Under the pieces are notes generated by a model, which saw only the letters and a list, made by a program, of their open reading frames with translations, was not told the origin of the DNA and did no database searches. A DNA stretch of 64,000 bases from Rotaria socialis. Its lineage: Eukaryota > Rotifera > Eurotatoria > Philodinida > Philodinidae. Positions 59,296 to 64,000 of this stretch are shown here, in pieces. Location of the stretch: assembly GCA_905331475.1 (NCBI GenBank), contig CAJNYU010001438.1:1-64000 (forward strand). Direction: 5' to 3'. Each line of letters opens with the position of its first letter. The first letter of the stretch is position 1. A program made the translations under genes and the position numbers.

Positions 59296-60376
59296 AACTG
59301 TTTGTTAAATAAGAAGAAAATGAATCTAAAAAATAATGTCATATTAATGTTCGTCGTTTTTTTGCAACGAAAGAAAAGACATAAAACCTACATTGTAAAT
59401 ACACCTACTCATTAACAACAGCATTTTTTACGCATCTCCTCCTCTCAATAACGACAGCGTCATGGATTGCAAAAAAAAACTAAATGAAATGAATGTTAGA
59501 GAACGAACAACGCATCGAGCACACAATAGCGGAAGAGGAAAGCGAGAGAAAAAGCAGAGTGCCCGACCGACTATCTGCTTAGTTCATTCTTTTCTCGTCG
59601 ATGACGACCACCAACAAATGTTTGATTGTCTCACCTACTGGTCATTTTTTTTCCTGTGTTCGTTCGATCCAGCAACATACTGACTAGAGATAAATTCAGG
59701 AAAGACAAAAAGAAAAAAAAGAACAAACACTAATGGATAAATACTCATGAAACGGGATTCATCTGATTTAACCGAGACTTTATAACTAAAATGACGAGGG
59801 ATCATATTGATCGGACTAAAAATAATGTTTTTTTTTTCTGTTTAGAAAAAATGACATGCATATCTTATCCATAGTTTATTCACGGGGAAAAAAAGAAAAC
59901 AACAAAGAAATAAAATATTGATTTATTATTCTTTTTTCTCCTAGACTTTTTTATTTATTCTTTCAATAGCAATCTAATCATTGACAATGGTCACGTTGAT
60001 AGTAGCGACATTTGATTTTTTTAAAAAAAAAAGACAGATCAATTGGATTCAAAAACGATATTTAAATTAAAAGAATACATAAATATACATACATGAGAAA
60101 TATTCTTTTAAGAGCTATTCTTGAAATTTTTTTTACCATTGGTTCATAATTCAGCTGCTGGATTTTTTTGATTATATCATACTTTCGGTACAAGATACAA
60201 ATTCTTGATTTTTGTATGCATGTTAAGAACTTCTCAAAAATATCTTACAATCAATAAGGGTTGCTGTGATCGTTTTCATCCCTATGGAAACATCATTCAA
60301 TCTACAATTCAATTACCTCGGTAATTGAGGAAGAATTTCAATGCCCACATCTTTTCTTTTTTACTTCACTATACAG
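59296..60376. other. Divergent intergenic region with promoters
   Basis: Separates the RNF216-like gene (-) and the J-domain gene (+). The first exon and start codon of the latter probably lie here but were not resolved. Poly-A/T runs are abundant. Confidence 0.45.
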
Positions 60377-61454
60377 ATCTATCGTAGTAATACCGTGTCG
60401 ATATTATAAAACACCCAATTTTAACTCTCGAAATTATTATGAAGTTCTTGGCGTTGAACCTGCAGCAACACAAAAAGAAATAAAAAAAGCATTTTACAAA
60501 TTATCCAAAGAAGTTAATAAAAAGAAACTATGATTTTTAAACTTTCTGTTCGTTTTCAGTACCATCCCGATTCAAATGCAGCTGATAAATCACTTCATGA
60601 CAAATTCGTTAAAATCAACGAAGCTTTCAGTATACTCAATAAACAATCTGCACGTAACACCTATGATCAATGTAAGAATGAAACTAATAATATTTCAAAA
60701 AAATCATTTTATGAGAAACGACGGATAGCATTGACAATTCTACCAAAACTACTCGAAAGAAACAGATAATAGTATCATATAGAAATAAATCTGATGATGA
60801 CACATGTTCCATAGTGTTTACTTTAAAGATAATAAGAATAAAATTCTTTCATTATTTATAGCTCTTTCTACAATATCTCGGTCTCCATATCAATCCTATC
60901 CTCGTTATTCAGGAACAGATTGGTCAAATGTAAATTCCAATACTCGATATACATATCAAAGGCGAACAACTACAAATGAATTCACTTGGTAAGCAGGTGC
61001 GATTTTCATCTATATGACGTTCCATCTTCACATCAGAATACAATTTCTTTTCAAAAGGGGTACACCTCGTTATGATCAAGCATACTATGATGCGTTTCGT
61101 CGAAAAATGGAATCTGATAGACGACGTTCACAAAATTATTCATATTATTATTCGTCATCATATAATTCATCCGGTGGTTATTTTACTTCAGCATCTATTA
61201 TTTTAATTGTTATTTCATTTGGTATGTTCATTCATGCATTACAATGGCGGTATGATTTCTATAGAAAGCATTATATAGAAAATAATTTGTTAAATTTTAG
61301 TACAATGCGTTATTCTGATCCACAATATGCTGTCGATCCAAGAACGCGTCATTATCATGCTTATCGCGAATGGCGACGAATGCATACTCTTAAAAATAAT
61401 GAATTTACACAAGATCCGCGAGAATCCTCCTCGTCGTCCATTGATGAAAATTAA
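60377..61454 (+). CDS. DNAJC4: J-domain membrane protein, DNAJC4-like
   Basis: Exons 60377-60512, 60560-60671, 60862-60988 and 61058-61454 join in phase across GT-AG introns of 47, 190 and 69 nt. The J domain reads YYEVLGVEPAATQKEIKKAF, then YKLSKE spliced to YHPDSNAADKSLHDKF, with the HPD motif intact. A Tyr/Arg-rich spacer follows, then one membrane helix (ASIILIVISFGMFIHAL) and a polar Ser-rich tail. J domain plus one C-terminal-side TM fits DNAJC4-type proteins, which stimulate an Hsp70 ATPase at a membrane (mitochondrial or ER, not decidable here). The frame begins at an acceptor-like CAG; the initiator exon is missing from this call. Confidence 0.8.
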
Positions 61455-63509
61455 TTTTTTCTTTCATTACTAGTAACTTTTATGTGAAAGTCTTGGTATC
61501 AATCTTTTATTCTTAATCTTCGATTATATCTTACGTTAGAATGAATGTTCGTTACGTTTCGCACATTATGATCGAATATTGAAGAAGAAAAAAATTCATA
61601 TCAAGATTTATAACGTATGAGTTGTAAATATCTTTTTCTTGTATCATACACAAAAAGAAACAGAAATATAGTTTTGTTATTTTTGTTTTAAATTTGAAAA
61701 TAATAGTATTACACAAAGGGCAAGATTTATGGGATTATTATTTCAGAACAACTTTTTTTAAGTTACTGAAATTAGATAAGATTGGGTTTCGACCCTTCTT
61801 GTCAAACTCGATCGATAATTATTGTTTTAGAGAAAGTGAGAAGAATTTTTGTATCATCTCGAAACGTTAAAAAATTGACAGCAGCAAAAAGAATTTAGTG
61901 AATGAAATCGCACAATGATCGAGTCTATTGTGTTGATGGAAATTACTAATACCGCTGTTTAAAACATGAGATCGTTGATAAAATGGTATAATTTATCTAT
62001 TAGTTTCGTTTTGAACTTGCTGCTTCATATACATATATTAATGATATGGTATTGATGAGCATCGATATAAAATCAAGCCGTTATAAGTCATCACCCTATG
62101 TTTTGGGGGATGTCCTAATCAATCAATTCGATATAATGGATAAAGATTTTCACTATTTTGTTAAAAAATTTCTACGCTATTGCATCACTGATTATATATT
62201 AGATAGCGTACAACTAACAATCTAATCTTCATCAAATATCACATGATTTGTAATCTCAGTATATTGCGTAGTTGTCGAACCATTATGGAGTTGATATTGA
62301 ACTTGTCTCAGAAAGGAATGATATAAAGGGTTTACAGCACTTTCCTCTATTCTCAGAATGATCTGGATTGATATTGTATGTAAATATAATTAAAAAAGAG
62401 CCATTCAGTAGTCTTATGATAAATTCATAGAATTAAAATTGAACGTAAAGCTTGTAATAATTTTTGATGATAAAAAAGTATCTGTTTATATAATGACGAA
62501 ATAAAATATGAGAGCAATTAACATATAAATATATTAAATGAATTTCGAGCGTTACATATGGAAACTGATGCTCATTCGATGTTGCTGATTTAGTCATTAC
62601 TTTACAGTGTTTTTATTTTGTATGGAAATTTTCTCAGGTCGAGTATCCTCGGTCGTAAATGACCGAGCACCGATCAGCTACAGAGAACATTTTCGTAAGT
62701 CGTGACCTTACAAGATAGATATAAACATTTGCTGTGCCTGCGCGGTGATCGTGACTGGTGTCTGGATAACGCTGTCAGTGATTGTGCACGACTGTTATAC
62801 ATCGTTGGGTGTACGACTATGCTTTTTACACTGGATTTCTTTGCAAATAATGATCGATTCTTTAGCATAAAACTTTTCTCATACTCTGTGATGCTTCACG
62901 CAGGTACAGTGACCAATAGTAAGCATTTTTTAAATAATTAAGTTACTGTGATACATTACGATTCTCGTAAGCAATAAATTTGAAAACTCGCCATGAACAT
63001 TTAGCACAGATACAGAGTAAAACAAAGGCAGCCATATAGATGACAATTTAAGCGATACGATACGATACAGTTGCCATTAATTCTTCAACAAACCAATGCT
63101 ATTTTCAATCTGAATGACCGTAATTGAACTTTCATATCGACGAGCGGTTCTTACTTAATGCAGTCTTTCTGCCAACATTAAACTCTAAATCTATCCGCCT
63201 AAGAGAAAGGTGATCAAACAAATTATTTATCTGTCGCAATCTGAGCAACTGAATAAAAATTTCTCGGCAGCCTGTGGATACGAGTCAGAATATGTTCATT
63301 ATTGACCCACACAAACCAATGGCACACTTTAAATCGCAGGATATTTTATTTAAAGAGTAATAGATATAGACTCGGTTTCATGCAACAGAATAAAAAATGT
63401 TACGCCTAATCAGAAGCTTCTATTCAGTGCTTTTAAACTTCTTAAACACATGGTCACGATAATTGTCTTAAGTTAGCATACGAGTTTTGCATGTTCTATC
63501 GATCAGCTT
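61455..63509. other. Intergenic DNA between convergent genes
   Basis: No supported gene. A GC-richer patch at about 62690-62870 is open in two opposed frames without a recognisable domain. Confidence 0.45.
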
Positions 63510-64000
63510 CTATAATGTTTTCACGTGAAAATCAAAATAAGTTTGATTACTATCATCTTCAATCCATTGATCGACAGGCTGTTGGCACAAGAAACACGTT
63601 AATGTACTGTCTGCATTGCTCCGTAAACGATTGAAACACACTTCACAGACAAGTTTATGTCCACATGGTTGAAAACGATATTTTCTTGGATTATCCTCGC
63701 ATATAGTGCATGATTTTTCTTTCAAATCTGCTAGACATTCTACCAATTTTAATCTAATTTCTTTTACGCCTGGACGATCTACAGCTGATGATTGTAAACA
63801 TGATTTTATTAGATCTTCATATATATGATTATATCGATTCAAAGGTGCGATTGATTTTAACAAGTATTCAACATTGGTTATGCTATCAGGACGATGGTAG
63901 CTGTTTTTCGGCAATAATTCATAAAGAAATACACCAAATGAATACACATCGGCAGCCTTACCATCATACATACAACCAGACTGTATCTCTGGAGCTAACG
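63510..64000 (-). CDS. Protein kinase-RING fusion, C-terminal part (truncated by window edge)
   Basis: The frame runs in from beyond 64000 on the minus strand. Its first codons give LAPEIQSGCMYDGKAADVYS, then FGVFLYELLP: the APE motif and helix F (DVYSFG) of a kinase C-lobe, followed by a DRP motif in SAVDRPGVKEIRLKL. A C3HC4 RING finger then follows (CTICEDNPRKYRFQPCGHKL ... CEVCF ... CFLC), with a short acidic tail to TAA. Kinase plus RING suggests a signalling protein with ubiquitin-ligase output. It resembles tyrosine-kinase-like bdelloid proteins. The N-lobe and active site lie outside the window. Confidence 0.8.
   Translation of the reverse strand, partial: LAPEIQSGCMYDGKAADVYSFGVFLYELLPKNSYHRPDSITNVEYLLKSIAPLNRYNHIYEDLIKSCLQSSAVDRPGVKEIRLKLVECLADLKEKSCTICEDNPRKYRFQPCGHKLVCEVCFNRLRSNADSTLTCFLCQQPVDQWIEDDSNQTYFDFHVKTL

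Noticed and set aside
62674..62941. Opposed open frames in a GC-richer patch
   Set aside because: Both strands are open over the same stretch and neither peptide shows a recognisable domain.
1..64000. CRISPR array, rRNA, tRNA, LTR or Penelope-like retroelement, bacterial operon
   Set aside because: No regularly spaced repeats, rRNA signatures, convincing tRNA cloverleaf, reverse transcriptase motifs or ribosome-binding-site-led gene strings were seen. tRNAs could be missed by eye.

Overview
The window looks like nuclear DNA of a bdelloid rotifer (Adineta/Rotaria type). The DNA is AT-rich and the genes are split by many short GT-AG introns. There are TPR proteins with an ADP-ribosyltransferase fold, a FLYWCH/MULE transposase, a PPR remnant and a protein kinase-RING fusion. 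Short GGGTGT/TGTGGG blocks resembling the bdelloid telomeric repeat are scattered throughout. The species assignment is an inference; no database was searched.

Layout. 0-6 kb: the last exon of a membrane protein (+), then two tandem minus-strand ART-TPR genes, the second apparently without catalytic residues. 6.9-19.8 kb: a repeat-rich stretch with a 384-bp near-perfect inverted repeat, a hAT-type miniature element with an 8-bp target duplication, several miniature elements with CCCAGG ends, a hAT transposase relic, and decayed genes (a GPI ethanolamine-phosphate transferase with in-frame stops, a small two-TM gene with one stop, a kish-B/TMEM167B copy with a stop and an odd splice donor, a frameshifted PPR fragment). 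20-28 kb: two small one-TM ORFs, an apparently intact FLYWCH-MULE transposon with repetitive inverted ends, a long foldback, and one orphan leucine-rich-repeat exon. 28-33 kb: gene-poor DNA ending in a G-rich minisatellite.

33-52.9 kb: mostly intact genes, comprising a dynamin-like GTPase (+), a long-chain acyl-CoA synthetase (-), a lamin-type intermediate filament protein (+), a secreted Cys-rich protein (+) and an F-box protein (+), plus a STEAP-like metalloreductase pseudogene (-). 53-54.3 kb: two nested hAT-type non-autonomous elements, each with its own 8-bp duplication. 55-64 kb: an RNF216/TRIAD3-like RBR ubiquitin ligase (-) with a foldback element in one intron, a DNAJC4-like J-domain membrane protein (+), and the C-terminal half of a kinase-RING protein (-) running off the end.

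The genes do not form a pathway. Recurring themes are ubiquitin signalling (RNF216-like, F-box, kinase-RING), membrane and lipid biology (acyl-CoA synthetase, dynamin, GPI transferase relic, STEAP relic, kish) and a heavy load of small DNA-transposon derivatives. Several genes are disrupted by single stops while otherwise alignable, as expected if one homoeologous copy is decaying in a degenerate-tetraploid bdelloid genome. The most unusual pattern is the dispersed family of telomere-like G-rich hairpins, roughly one per 5 kb.
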